A stretch of 64,000 bases of DNA from the NCBI RefSeq assembly GCF_001637205.1, contig NZ_LVJH01000058.1, forward strand, positions 124,001 to 188,000, in the 5' to 3' direction. Made by a program: the position numbers and the translations under genes. The notes beneath the pieces were generated by a model. That model was not told where the DNA came from. It was given only the letters and a program-made list of their open reading frames with translations, and made no database searches. This stretch comes from Paenibacillus glacialis (lineage in GTDB: Bacteria; Bacillota; Bacilli; Paenibacillales; Paenibacillaceae). Shown piece after piece: positions 8,641 through 16,232 of this stretch (within the stretch, counting starts at the first letter, position 1; each line of letters opens with the position of its first letter).

Positions 8641-9287
8641 AACGTTCTTGTCCTTTCCTGGATAGCTCTATATTCCTCGCGAGTCCAATTCTGTAATTGA
8701 CTACCGATGCGTCCTACTGTGCTTCCCTGACCGCTATAGGCAAATAGATTATTACCGGAATGAACGAGAATCGTACCCTGAGTGCTATATCTGTCAATGT
8801 AGGTAATGGGTTCCCCCCCTGGTAAAGATAACAAGACTTCTGCTTGTGATGGAAGAGGATGATGCCCCCTTGCGAAGAATCCTGAAACACCTTTTGTATA
8901 CGTCATTTCTTCTGGATCAACACCGTCAAATATGGGGTGCTGTTGAACAATGGATACTTCATAATCATGTTGGCTACGAATGAGCTTAGGGACGAACATC
9001 GATGCTCCAGGAAGCCATGGGAGAAACATATGACCACTGAAGATGAGTACTTTTCCCTGATTCAGAAATTGCCAAATCTGTTCACGCTCCTGATATAACA
9101 GCTCTTGGTCCACAAAATTATCAATGACCATACAAGCATATGGAGACAGATCACGTTCCGGCAGGTCATACATGTCGATCACGAAGCAATCATCTCGTTT
9201 CTTCGTCTCTTGTATGGTCTGAGTGCTGAAATAATTACCTGAATCTACGATTACAAAATGCGGTGTCCCTGACGAAGTCATTGTCAT
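8637..9287 (-). CDS. Conserved protein with class I amidotransferase-like fold, first of two relatives
   Basis: 216 aa soluble protein. HFVIVDSGNYFSTQTIQ, then PYACMVIDNFVD and GKVLIFSGHMFLPWLPG give an alternating beta-alpha pattern like ThuA or glutamine-amidotransferase-like domains. No clear catalytic triad is seen. The segment QAEVLLSLPGGEPITYIDR and the following STQGTILV align by eye with the next gene. AGGAGG lies five bases before the ATG. The ATG overlaps the TGA of the FmdE-like gene, so the three are one translational unit. I do not recognise a characterised homologue. Confidence 0.7.
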   Translation of the reverse strand: MTMTSSGTPHFVIVDSGNYFSTQTIQETKKRDDCFVIDMYDLPERDLSPYACMVIDNFVDQELLYQEREQIWQFLNQGKVLIFSGHMFLPWLPGASMFVPKLIRSQHDYEVSIVQQHPIFDGVDPEEMTYTKGVSGFFARGHHPLPSQAEVLLSLPGGEPITYIDRYSTQGTILVHSGNNLFAYSGQGSTVGRIGSQLQNWTREEYRAIQERTRTL

Positions 9288-9808
9288 TGGATCCTCCTAA
9301 TGGTGAAGAGTTCTTCCAATGGCGTTGCTAACGCCTCTTCTGCTAAGGATTGCTTAAGTACCTTAAATATGTTGATATCAGCCTCTGTCATGGTTTCTTC
9401 CCGTCCCTTTTTCAAATATTCATAAAATGCCATAGGTAGAAAATGATCATTCAGAGTGATCTCTACAGAAGCTCCTGCTTCCGAAGAAATAACAAATGCG
9501 TAGGATTGAGGTCGGAATGGATCATATTGTCCTACCGGATAAGCAGTGTCTACATGATAAGCGCCTCGTGTAACTGCTCGAGTCACATATTCGAATGCGT
9601 CACGGAATCCCGGTCCACCATGCCCAGAGAATATCGAAATGCTCTTACGCTCAGGAATCTCGTTACCGAACAACTCTTCGAAGGCTACCTGTAAGCTTCG
9701 AAAACCTACAGCAACAGCCATAAGTGCAACGCCTCCATGATATTTGCAAATATCTTCAAAACTTATTTCTAACATATCTTGTCGATCTCTTATGTGTATT
9801 ACTGACAT
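9284..9808 (-). CDS. FmdE-like protein, first gene of the Fur-controlled operon
   Basis: 174 aa. The N-terminal half resembles the FmdE domain of formylmethanofuran dehydrogenase subunit E: SFEDICKYHGGVALMAVAVG, then FSGHGGPGFRDAFEYVTRA. In classical FmdE proteins a Cys (H-x-C-P-G) lies near the first motif and helps bind metal. Here that place reads KYHGG, so the metal site may be changed. FmdE family members outside methanogens are mostly uncharacterised, and several are linked to metal or cofactor handling. It leads the operon about 70 bp after a perfect Fur box. AGAGGAGC precedes the ATG. Confidence 0.65.
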   Translation of the reverse strand: MSVIHIRDRQDMLEISFEDICKYHGGVALMAVAVGFRSLQVAFEELFGNEIPERKSISIFSGHGGPGFRDAFEYVTRAVTRGAYHVDTAYPVGQYDPFRPQSYAFVISSEAGASVEITLNDHFLPMAFYEYLKKGREETMTEADINIFKVLKQSLAEEALATPLEELFTIRRIQ

Positions 9809-9863
9809 TGCTAAACACGCTCCTCTAGGTTATTACGACTAATTTCATTACTGTCAAGAACCT

Positions 9864-9892
9864 ATGCTATCTTATATGATAATGATTATCAA
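9864..9892 (-). promoter_or_regulatory. Operon promoter with perfect Fur box
   Basis: TGATAATGATTATCA at 9877-9891 is a perfect 7-1-7 Fur-type inverted repeat. On the minus strand it covers the -35 (TTGATA, 9887-9892) and most of the 17-bp spacer of a promoter whose -10 is TAGCAT (9864-9869). A bound repressor would therefore block RNA polymerase. A second possible -35 (TTGACA, 9850-9855) with TAATAA 16 bp downstream would start transcription almost on the ribosome-binding site and is less likely. Confidence 0.75.
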
Positions 9893-10007
9893 TATCATAT
9901 AAATGTTCAAATTCCCTATAATGACATGCGTACCAACCCTTACGAAGGTTATATTTAAAATTTTTAATAGTTAATAAAAAATACTTATAAACGTCTTCTT
10001 TAACGCG

Positions 10008-10032
10008 AAAAGGCCGCCCTAACTGGGCAGCC
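10008..10032 (-). terminator. Rho-independent terminator of the DUF4261 gene
   Basis: On the minus strand GGCTGCCC, a five-base loop and GGGCGGCC (one wobble pair) are followed by TTTTCGCG. It lies about 40 bp after the stop at 10071. Confidence 0.8.
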
Positions 10033-10070
10033 ACTCATTAGTATCTCTGTATTAAAACATTCTCCTTACG

Positions 10071-11015
10071 CTATTGTTGCAATAGCCCTTCCGGTCTCTC
10101 CTTACCATCAAGCGCGGACCAATGGAGTACTTCTCTGGGTGGCTGAGAAAGTCCATCATCACTAATAGACACCTGCCAGTTCACTCCTCCAATTCCATCA
10201 ATCGTATCACCATCTTCGATGACTGGACCATTTTGCATCAAGTAATTTGCAATGTTACGGAGAAAGTCTGCTGCTTCGTTAGGATCGTATAAGTTCCGGT
10301 CAAATACGATCTCTTGGTCTTGCACATCCAACTGTTGCATACCCACTGTATCCATCAACAACCAATTTTCTTGCGGTAAATTAAACATACGGATATTCGA
10401 CCACAATTCCATTGGTGCAAGATTCGTCTCTTCATATCTTTCTAACAATTCATCGATCAAGTCGTCAGATGCCAGGGTTTCACCACCTGGATTAAAGTAG
10501 CAGATCGCCTCGGGTAGACGAAGTAACTCTCTTGCTATAGCCGTTACCTGAAGTAATTCTGGGAAGGAATCATAGTCCTCTGGTAGAATTGGTGCTTCCT
10601 CATCTACACGACCCGCAGCATACGTTACTCGAATACGGATACATGCGACATGCGAATCGATAGTCGCCTTTGCATCAGGGAACTCCCAAGCCTGTAGAGA
10701 TGCCCGTTCTAGATTTCCCGGATATGTATGCGGACCGAAATGCCCCATAGTCCAAGCCCCGAACAGCATAGGTTCTTCTTTCGGGTCCCCCATATGGTCT
10801 GGCCATGACCGATCAATGATATCTATCGTTATGAATCCGTGTACTTCTGGGCGATACGCAATCATACAACTCGGCCCACTGAACTCCCATTTCTCTGATG
10901 ACTTATTTACGTTCATTACGTCGTATTTCTGTTCCAGAGCTTCCTTAATCTTATGAATAGAAACCGATTCTGACAACAATACCGTAACGCCTTGAGCAAA
11001 TAAACCCTTTGCCAT
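10071..11015 (-). CDS. DUF4261 domain-containing protein
   Basis: 314 aa cytoplasmic protein. MAKGLFAQGVTVLLSE at the start, a hydrophobic ACIRIRVTYA segment, and a DEEAPILPEDYDSFPELLQV stretch followed by LPEAICYFNPGGETL and VGMQQLDVQDQEIVF fit the DUF4261 family, whose function is not known. GGAGGG six bases before the ATG at 11015 decides the start. A 44-codon upstream extension runs into the neighbouring gene and is rejected. It follows the exporter-like gene by 49 bp on the same strand and may be cotranscribed with it. Confidence 0.7.
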   Translation of the reverse strand: MAKGLFAQGVTVLLSESVSIHKIKEALEQKYDVMNVNKSSEKWEFSGPSCMIAYRPEVHGFITIDIIDRSWPDHMGDPKEEPMLFGAWTMGHFGPHTYPGNLERASLQAWEFPDAKATIDSHVACIRIRVTYAAGRVDEEAPILPEDYDSFPELLQVTAIARELLRLPEAICYFNPGGETLASDDLIDELLERYEETNLAPMELWSNIRMFNLPQENWLLMDTVGMQQLDVQDQEIVFDRNLYDPNEAADFLRNIANYLMQNGPVIEDGDTIDGIGGVNWQVSISDDGLSQPPREVLHWSALDGKERPEGLLQQ

Positions 11016-11064
11016 GATAAACCCTCCATTTAATAGCTGTATAGTTTGCAAAGTAATTGAATCC

Positions 11065-11970
11065 TTAGTCCTGTTCGAGCGTTTCTTTCTTAGCTCCATA
11101 TGGAAGCGGAAGCCCCATACTTTCCAGTTCGTTAAGAACACGATCAATATGATAGTTATAAATCATAAATTGTGCACCTCTTTGAAGCTCATGTTCATCT
11201 CCAGTTACATCACAGTGCTGATTCCCTAATCTCAACATGTTGTCTACACTCAGGTTTTGTTCTCCATCTAATTTTTGAATCATTTTCAAATGTTCATAGA
11301 TCAACTTATAAGATTCGAATTCATCGATGATGTTCTCTAATGAATCATCCCCATCTTTGATCAAATGAAATTCTTCCTTAGAGATATCTAGATACTTCTC
11401 TAGCTTCTTCAATTGAGCCCTTAGTTTCTTTAGATTGAACTCTTTCTTAGCCATCAGTTGATCCAAAATATACACCATTTCTTTGGCTAACAATCTACGC
11501 GCTTTACGAATGTTAATCTCATACTTGGGAGGGAACACCAAATAATTCACCATAACGGCTACACCGACACCAATCAGCGTATCAATGATCCGATTAATAC
11601 TATAGTGAAACGGAGAGTCTCCTTGTAAATTCAACATAATGGCCAGAAATACAATGATAGCAATGGGAATGGACTTATTCCACTTTACCAGATTACATAT
11701 ATAAATCACCACAATGGTACCAAGAGCGCATAACCATACATTCTCAGGTTGAATAGAGGCGAAAGCTAATCCCGCACCCGCACCTACAAAGGTACCCATC
11801 ACGCGATACTTTCCCGCTGCGAAAGAGTTAGTCACTGAATTTTCCATCGAGATCATAGTCGCAATGGCAGCGTAGAATGGATACTGTAATTGCAGAAAGT
11901 TAGCAATAATCAGACATACAAGAATAGCTATTGCTGTTTTGATATTTCGCATACCAATCGTTTGTTGCAC
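11065..11970 (-). CDS. Aromatic acid exporter-like membrane protein (ArAE/FUSC family)
   Basis: 301 aa. Residues 1-150 hold about five to six membrane helices with the family pattern MRNIKTAIAILVCLIIANFL, YPFYAAIATMISMENSV and GTFVGAGAGLAFA. Residues 155-290 form a cytoplasmic helical domain rich in Lys/Glu (coiled-coil-like). Bacillus relatives are annotated as aromatic acid or FUSC-type exporters, but substrates are mostly unproven. The GTG at 11970 follows GAGGTG at five bases spacing; an overlapping ATG one base earlier is in another frame. Confidence 0.8.
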   Translation of the reverse strand: MQQTIGMRNIKTAIAILVCLIIANFLQLQYPFYAAIATMISMENSVTNSFAAGKYRVMGTFVGAGAGLAFASIQPENVWLCALGTIVVIYICNLVKWNKSIPIAIIVFLAIMLNLQGDSPFHYSINRIIDTLIGVGVAVMVNYLVFPPKYEINIRKARRLLAKEMVYILDQLMAKKEFNLKKLRAQLKKLEKYLDISKEEFHLIKDGDDSLENIIDEFESYKLIYEHLKMIQKLDGEQNLSVDNMLRLGNQHCDVTGDEHELQRGAQFMIYNYHIDRVLNELESMGLPLPYGAKKETLEQD

Positions 11971-12080
11971 ATAGACACCTCATATTTTCATTTGAAAAGA
12001 GAACCATTATACTTCGTATCCTTAAGTTCTGCAAGCACATAGCATTTAACCAAGCTTTGTTCATCATGTTACTTCACGAT

Positions 12081-12120
12081 AAAAAAACACAACTCAAGCA
12101 TGTTCAGCTTAAGTTGTGTT
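12081..12120 (-). terminator. Rho-independent terminator of the deacetylase gene
   Basis: On the minus strand AACACAACTTAAGC and GCTTGAGTTGTG form the stem and TTTTTTT follows. It lies a dozen bases after the stop at 12132. Confidence 0.85.
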
Positions 12121-12131
12121 CATATTCGGAA

Positions 12132-13268
12132 TTATCGTCGATCTTCCCAAAAGTTAACAGGCGTCATCCCTTCAGTAATAATCTCGAATGAATATCCTTC
12201 CTTCTTAAGGGACGCAATAATCTTTGGAAGAGCCTTCAAAGTCGACTTCTGATCATGCATAAGAATGATAGGTGTCGTCTTATGCTTCTCTAATTTATGA
12301 ACCTGATTCATGACAGTATTATATATCGAAGCAGTGGCCTCTTTATATTTCCAGTCTAACGAATCTACATTCCAGTCCCATAAATGATACCCCTGCCCAA
12401 GAACTTTATTCCTGAAAGATTGTGTGAAATACGGTTTACTTCCATACGGCGGACGAATGAGTGTAGACCTAACCCCTGTAATTTTCTCAATGTATTGATT
12501 GTCTTTGTCCATTTCAGCTAGTGCGGCGCTTGGAGATTTATAGAACTTTTCTTGTACATGTGTAACACCGTGCAAACCTAGCGCATGACCCTCGGATAGT
12601 GTTCGCTTGACTGCACTCGGATATTTCTGAACATTGTTGCCTAACATAAAGAAGGTTGCCTTGACCCCATTATTTTTCAAAATATCAAGTAACTGTCCTG
12701 TCATCGCAGTCGGTCCGTCATCAAAGGTTAAATATACGACTTTCCCCTGAGGTACTGTTGGTTTAACCGTCGGTTTCTCTATGATTTTTTTCGGCATCAA
12801 ATCTTCTGTGAACTTCGTTATAAAGTGCGCATCACTGAGTGTAGCCGTTCTGTCCTGTATTCTAAGTAAATTTGCTTGTGATTCATACGAGATAGTATAT
12901 CCGAAATAGCTAGATACTACTCGGAGAGGAACCATTAGTTGACCATTACGCTTGAACAACTGAATAGTCTCTGCTCTTCCATCTGACATTACAATCTTAT
13001 GATCTTTTTGATAGATGGTTAATGAAGATTCTGATCCTGTAACCGTGAGAATATGTATCGTCCCCGACATCCTTAAATGTAGCCCATCTGATAATTCTCT
13101 CAAAGGAACATAAAATGTATCATTCATCGATACCGCTTCAATATCACTTACTCCATCGTTAATACTAAGCTTTAATATAGGTGCATCTGATGCCTCGACT
13201 GTGTTCACTATACACAAACCAATAAGTAACATACATAGCAATAATAGCGGTGATTTCCTTAAAGACAC
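12132..13268 (-). CDS. Secreted polysaccharide deacetylase with N-terminal stalk domain
   Basis: 378 aa. The signal peptide (KSPLLLLCMLLIGLCIVNTV) is followed by a copper-amine-oxidase-N-like stalk domain, residues about 30-150, with the tell-tale FYVPLRELSDGL and LMVPLRVVSSYFGY motifs. Residues about 170-365 are a NodB homology domain: TFDDGPT (metal Asp), LHGVTHV in place of the usual H-S/T-x-x-H, RPPYG, LWDWNVDSLDW and ILMHD. These enzymes remove acetyl groups from peptidoglycan, chitin or other extracellular N-acetylglucosamine polymers. The GTG start has GGAG nine bases upstream. A single-gene unit with its own terminator. Confidence 0.9.
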   Translation of the reverse strand: MSLRKSPLLLLCMLLIGLCIVNTVEASDAPILKLSINDGVSDIEAVSMNDTFYVPLRELSDGLHLRMSGTIHILTVTGSESSLTIYQKDHKIVMSDGRAETIQLFKRNGQLMVPLRVVSSYFGYTISYESQANLLRIQDRTATLSDAHFITKFTEDLMPKKIIEKPTVKPTVPQGKVVYLTFDDGPTAMTGQLLDILKNNGVKATFFMLGNNVQKYPSAVKRTLSEGHALGLHGVTHVQEKFYKSPSAALAEMDKDNQYIEKITGVRSTLIRPPYGSKPYFTQSFRNKVLGQGYHLWDWNVDSLDWKYKEATASIYNTVMNQVHKLEKHKTTPIILMHDQKSTLKALPKIIASLKKEGYSFEIITEGMTPVNFWEDRR

Positions 13269-13445
13269 TAGTGATAACTCCTATCTATAGTAGATTCTGT
13301 ATAGCAACCATATCATAGATAGAAGAGTTGGAATTTGATAGATTGTAACCGCAGAGTAAAGGAATTGTCATCTCTTGAAAGAGACAGTCTAATATGAGTG
13401 CTACAATATTACTAATCAGACACGATACACTCGCTTAAATACATT

Positions 13446-13486
13446 AAAAAAATCCCCTTGAAGAGTTATTTTCTTCAAGGGGATTT
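13446..13486 (-). terminator. Rho-independent terminator of the small basic protein gene
   Basis: A 14-bp perfect stem (13450-13463 with 13473-13486, AAATCCCCTTGAAG) is followed on the minus strand by a T tract. It lies 23 bp after the stop at 13509. Confidence 0.85.
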
Positions 13487-13508
13487 CCACATGATACGCG
13501 TTATGAAT

Positions 13509-13712
13509 TTAGAAATCATCTGGCGTATTCTTCTTTTTAACAGTAGAATCACCTTTATTATTGTTATTATTCTTTCTTGCCTCTGCTTCTTTAGCCGCAG
13601 CTCGAATAGCTCCGTAATTTTTTTTCACTATTTGTTTTTTATCCGTCTTATTCCATCGCGTCCATCCTTTACTACCCGTTCCTCTACCTGTTCCACCCTT
13701 AGCTTTACTCAT
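13509..13712 (-). CDS. Small basic protein, DUF3934-like
   Basis: 67 aa. The N-terminus MSKAKGGTGRGTGSKGWTRW resembles the short DUF3934 proteins of Bacillus and relatives. It is followed by a Lys/Asn-rich, disordered-looking tail (KNNNNNKGDSTVKKKN). GGAGTG precedes the ATG, and a clear terminator follows, so it is a genuine monocistronic gene. No function is known; the strong basic charge would suit RNA or DNA contact, which is speculation. Confidence 0.65.
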   Translation of the reverse strand: MSKAKGGTGRGTGSKGWTRWNKTDKKQIVKKNYGAIRAAAKEAEARKNNNNNKGDSTVKKKNTPDDF

Positions 13713-13997
13713 ATCATCACTCCATTGTTTCTGTATGTTGAGTTACTTATTTCACTATCGAATTAGATATATTCATTACATGCTATATTCTTCTTTATGC
13801 AACAAGTGAATTCATACTCTCTTCTATTATAGCATCATCTGACCCATGACTTTGTATTCATACATGATAAAAGAAATATTTATATTGAATTCAAGTTCCA
13901 CAATGGCAAGATACCCTTAAATCGAATAGATTTTTCATCATCTCTTTGCGATAATGAGACTTAATCATTCATTTCATCATCCCTAGGAGGTATAACC

Positions 13998-15995
13998 ATG
14001 AGCACCACAAGAACGATTACTGCAGAAGATTTACACCAAATGCACTGGGTAAGCGATCCAGACGTCTCACCTTTGAATGGTACCATTGCCTACATCCTTA
14101 AATCTGTTGCTGCGAAACATGATGGGTATCAATCTCATATCCGCTTAATTCATCCGGATGGAACCGGCGACATCCCCTTCACTGCGGGTGAAGAAGATTC
14201 TAGTCCTGCTTGGTCACCGGATGGATCTAAACTTGCATTCCTTCGTAAAAAGGGAGACGCAAGACAAGTATGGACTATACCTGCCCATGGTGGTGAGGCT
14301 GCTTCTGTCACTGACTTCAAACATGGCGTTGGCACATTCAAATGGTCACCTGACGGACAATCTCTATTAATTAAAACCTCCGTATCTAACGAGAAAGAAA
14401 CACAAGATGAACTGGATAAACTCGAGAAGTCCACACTCCCTGAAGAAACGATTATCAATCGCATGAAATATAAAGCTGATGGTGGTGGTTTGTGGAATGG
14501 ACGAAGATCTCACCTATTTAACTATTCGTTCATCAAGAACGAATCTATCCAAATTACTTCTGGGGAGTTCGACGTTGCATCCTTCGCATGGTCTCCTGAT
14601 GGACAACATGTGACTTTCACAGCAACTATTCAAGATGATAATCAACCTGATCCCGATTTAAGATTAACCGATGACTTGTATATCATTGATCACACTGGAG
14701 ATCACAGACGTCAGTTATCTACTGGGAAATTATCAATTGGGAGCATAACTTATACACCAGACGGACAATCCATTCTAGCATTAGCAGATGATTTGTCTTG
14801 TGGATTTGCCACCCTTACTCGAATCTATTTATTCCCTGTTCATGGAGGGGATAACCGCATCATCCATAATCAGTTGGATGTTCAACTAGGACATTGCTGT
14901 GTCAGCGACATGCGTTCTGGTGCTGCAACCGCGCCTACTTTCAGCTCCGACGGGAAATCTGTATTCATCCAATTTAGCAAAGATGGCAATGTGAGTATCG
15001 CTCGCTTCGCACTAGATGGTTCTGAGCATCACACCATCGTTGGTGGTGACCGAGAAGTCTACCAGTTCGCTCTAACTCGAGAAGGTAATTTCGTGATTGC
15101 AGCTGCTGACATGCTTCATCCAGGAGATTTATTTACATACGATGTTACTACTAAAGCGGAAACACGATTAACGAACTGTAATGCAACTTTATGGAATGAG
15201 ATTGAGCTAAGTAAACCTGAGGTTTTCCAATTTACAGCGTCCGATGGAATTAGCATTCAAGGCTGGATCATGAAACCTATAGGATTTCAAGAAGGTACTA
15301 AGGTTCCTGCCATTCTCGAAATCCATGGTGGTCCTCAAGCCATGTATGGTCATACTTTCATGCAAGAATTCCAACTTCTTGCGGCAGCTGGTTATGCCGT
15401 ATTCTATACCAACCCTCGCGGTGGTCACGGGTATGGTCAGGAACATGTAAATACCGTTCGAGGCGATTACGGGGGACGTGATTACCAAGACTTGATGGAG
15501 GCTACCGATTATGTCCTATCCACCTATTCATATGTAGATGAATCACGTCTGGGTGTAACGGGTGGTAGCTATGGCGGATTCATGACCAACTGGATTGTTG
15601 GACACACACATCGATTCAAGGCGGCTGTCACTCAGCGTTCTATCGCAAACTGGATATCCTTTTATGGCGTCAGTGACATCGGCTACTATTTCACCGAAGA
15701 TCAAATATGGGGTAACCCATGGAACGATCTTGAGAAGTTATGGAAGCATTCACCGATCGCGTATGTTGAACAAGTAGACACTCCCCTCTTGATACTACAC
15801 AGCGAACAAGACCTTCGTTGTCCAATTGAGCAAGGCGAGCAACTGTTCATCACACTTAAACGTCTGGGTAAAGAAGCACAATTCATACGTTTCCCTGGAT
15901 CAGACCATAACCTTTCCCGGACTGGACATCCACATCTACGGGTAAGACGTCTGACACATATCGTACGCTGGTTCGAAGAACATATTGAAATATAG
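13998..15995 (+). CDS. S9-family peptidase (prolyl oligopeptidase / acylaminoacyl-peptidase type)
   Basis: 665 aa, no signal peptide. Residues about 1-395 are a beta-propeller lid with repeated WSPDG blades. Residues about 400-665 are the alpha/beta-hydrolase peptidase domain. The catalytic triad can be read as Ser524 (GGSYGG), Asp605 (HSEQDLR) and His637 (SDHNLS). The oxyanion region EIHGGPQAMYG is intact. Such enzymes cleave short peptides or acylated N-terminal residues in the cytoplasm. AGGAGG stands seven bases before the ATG. Monocistronic, followed by a hairpin. Confidence 0.93.
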   Translation: MSTTRTITAEDLHQMHWVSDPDVSPLNGTIAYILKSVAAKHDGYQSHIRLIHPDGTGDIPFTAGEEDSSPAWSPDGSKLAFLRKKGDARQVWTIPAHGGEAASVTDFKHGVGTFKWSPDGQSLLIKTSVSNEKETQDELDKLEKSTLPEETIINRMKYKADGGGLWNGRRSHLFNYSFIKNESIQITSGEFDVASFAWSPDGQHVTFTATIQDDNQPDPDLRLTDDLYIIDHTGDHRRQLSTGKLSIGSITYTPDGQSILALADDLSCGFATLTRIYLFPVHGGDNRIIHNQLDVQLGHCCVSDMRSGAATAPTFSSDGKSVFIQFSKDGNVSIARFALDGSEHHTIVGGDREVYQFALTREGNFVIAAADMLHPGDLFTYDVTTKAETRLTNCNATLWNEIELSKPEVFQFTASDGISIQGWIMKPIGFQEGTKVPAILEIHGGPQAMYGHTFMQEFQLLAAAGYAVFYTNPRGGHGYGQEHVNTVRGDYGGRDYQDLMEATDYVLSTYSYVDESRLGVTGGSYGGFMTNWIVGHTHRFKAAVTQRSIANWISFYGVSDIGYYFTEDQIWGNPWNDLEKLWKHSPIAYVEQVDTPLLILHSEQDLRCPIEQGEQLFITLKRLGKEAQFIRFPGSDHNLSRTGHPHLRVRRLTHIVRWFEEHIEI

Positions 15996-16062
15996 AAAAC
16001 ATTCTACTTTACAGCTTATATATGTATAGTATCGCTGATTATCGATTTATTTACTGAAAAAT

Positions 16063-16119
16063 GGCCAGACTATCGTCTTTAATCGGATGGTAGTCTGGCC
16101 TGACCTTTATATTTTTTTG
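16063..16119 (+). terminator. Terminator after the S9 peptidase gene
   Basis: GGCCAGACTA (16063-16072) pairs with TAGTCTGGCC (16091-16100). A T7 run follows at about 16113, somewhat distant from the stem, so termination may be incomplete. Confidence 0.6.
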
Positions 16120-16167
16120 TATAATTTGGTTAATACACAACTTTTCTCCATTTGTTTACGTCTAAAC

Positions 16168-16207
16168 TTCTAGAGCCTATACATCTAGTGATGTATAGGC
16201 TCTAGAA
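16168..16207. promoter_or_regulatory. 18-bp perfect inverted repeat before the RCC1-like gene
   Basis: TTCTAGAGCCTATACATC (16168-16185), a 4-base spacer and the exact complement (16190-16207). It ends about 10 bases before the GAGGAG ribosome-binding site of the gene at 16233. There is no T tract, so it is not a normal terminator. It could be an operator or a leader hairpin. Confidence 0.6.
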
Positions 16208-16232
16208 ACCAATAGAAAATGAGGAGTATAAT

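Noticed and set aside
9835..9855. Second promoter (TTGACA, 16 bp, TAATAA) for the Fur operon
   Set aside because: The start point would fall almost on the ribosome-binding site; the Fur-box promoter just upstream is more plausible.
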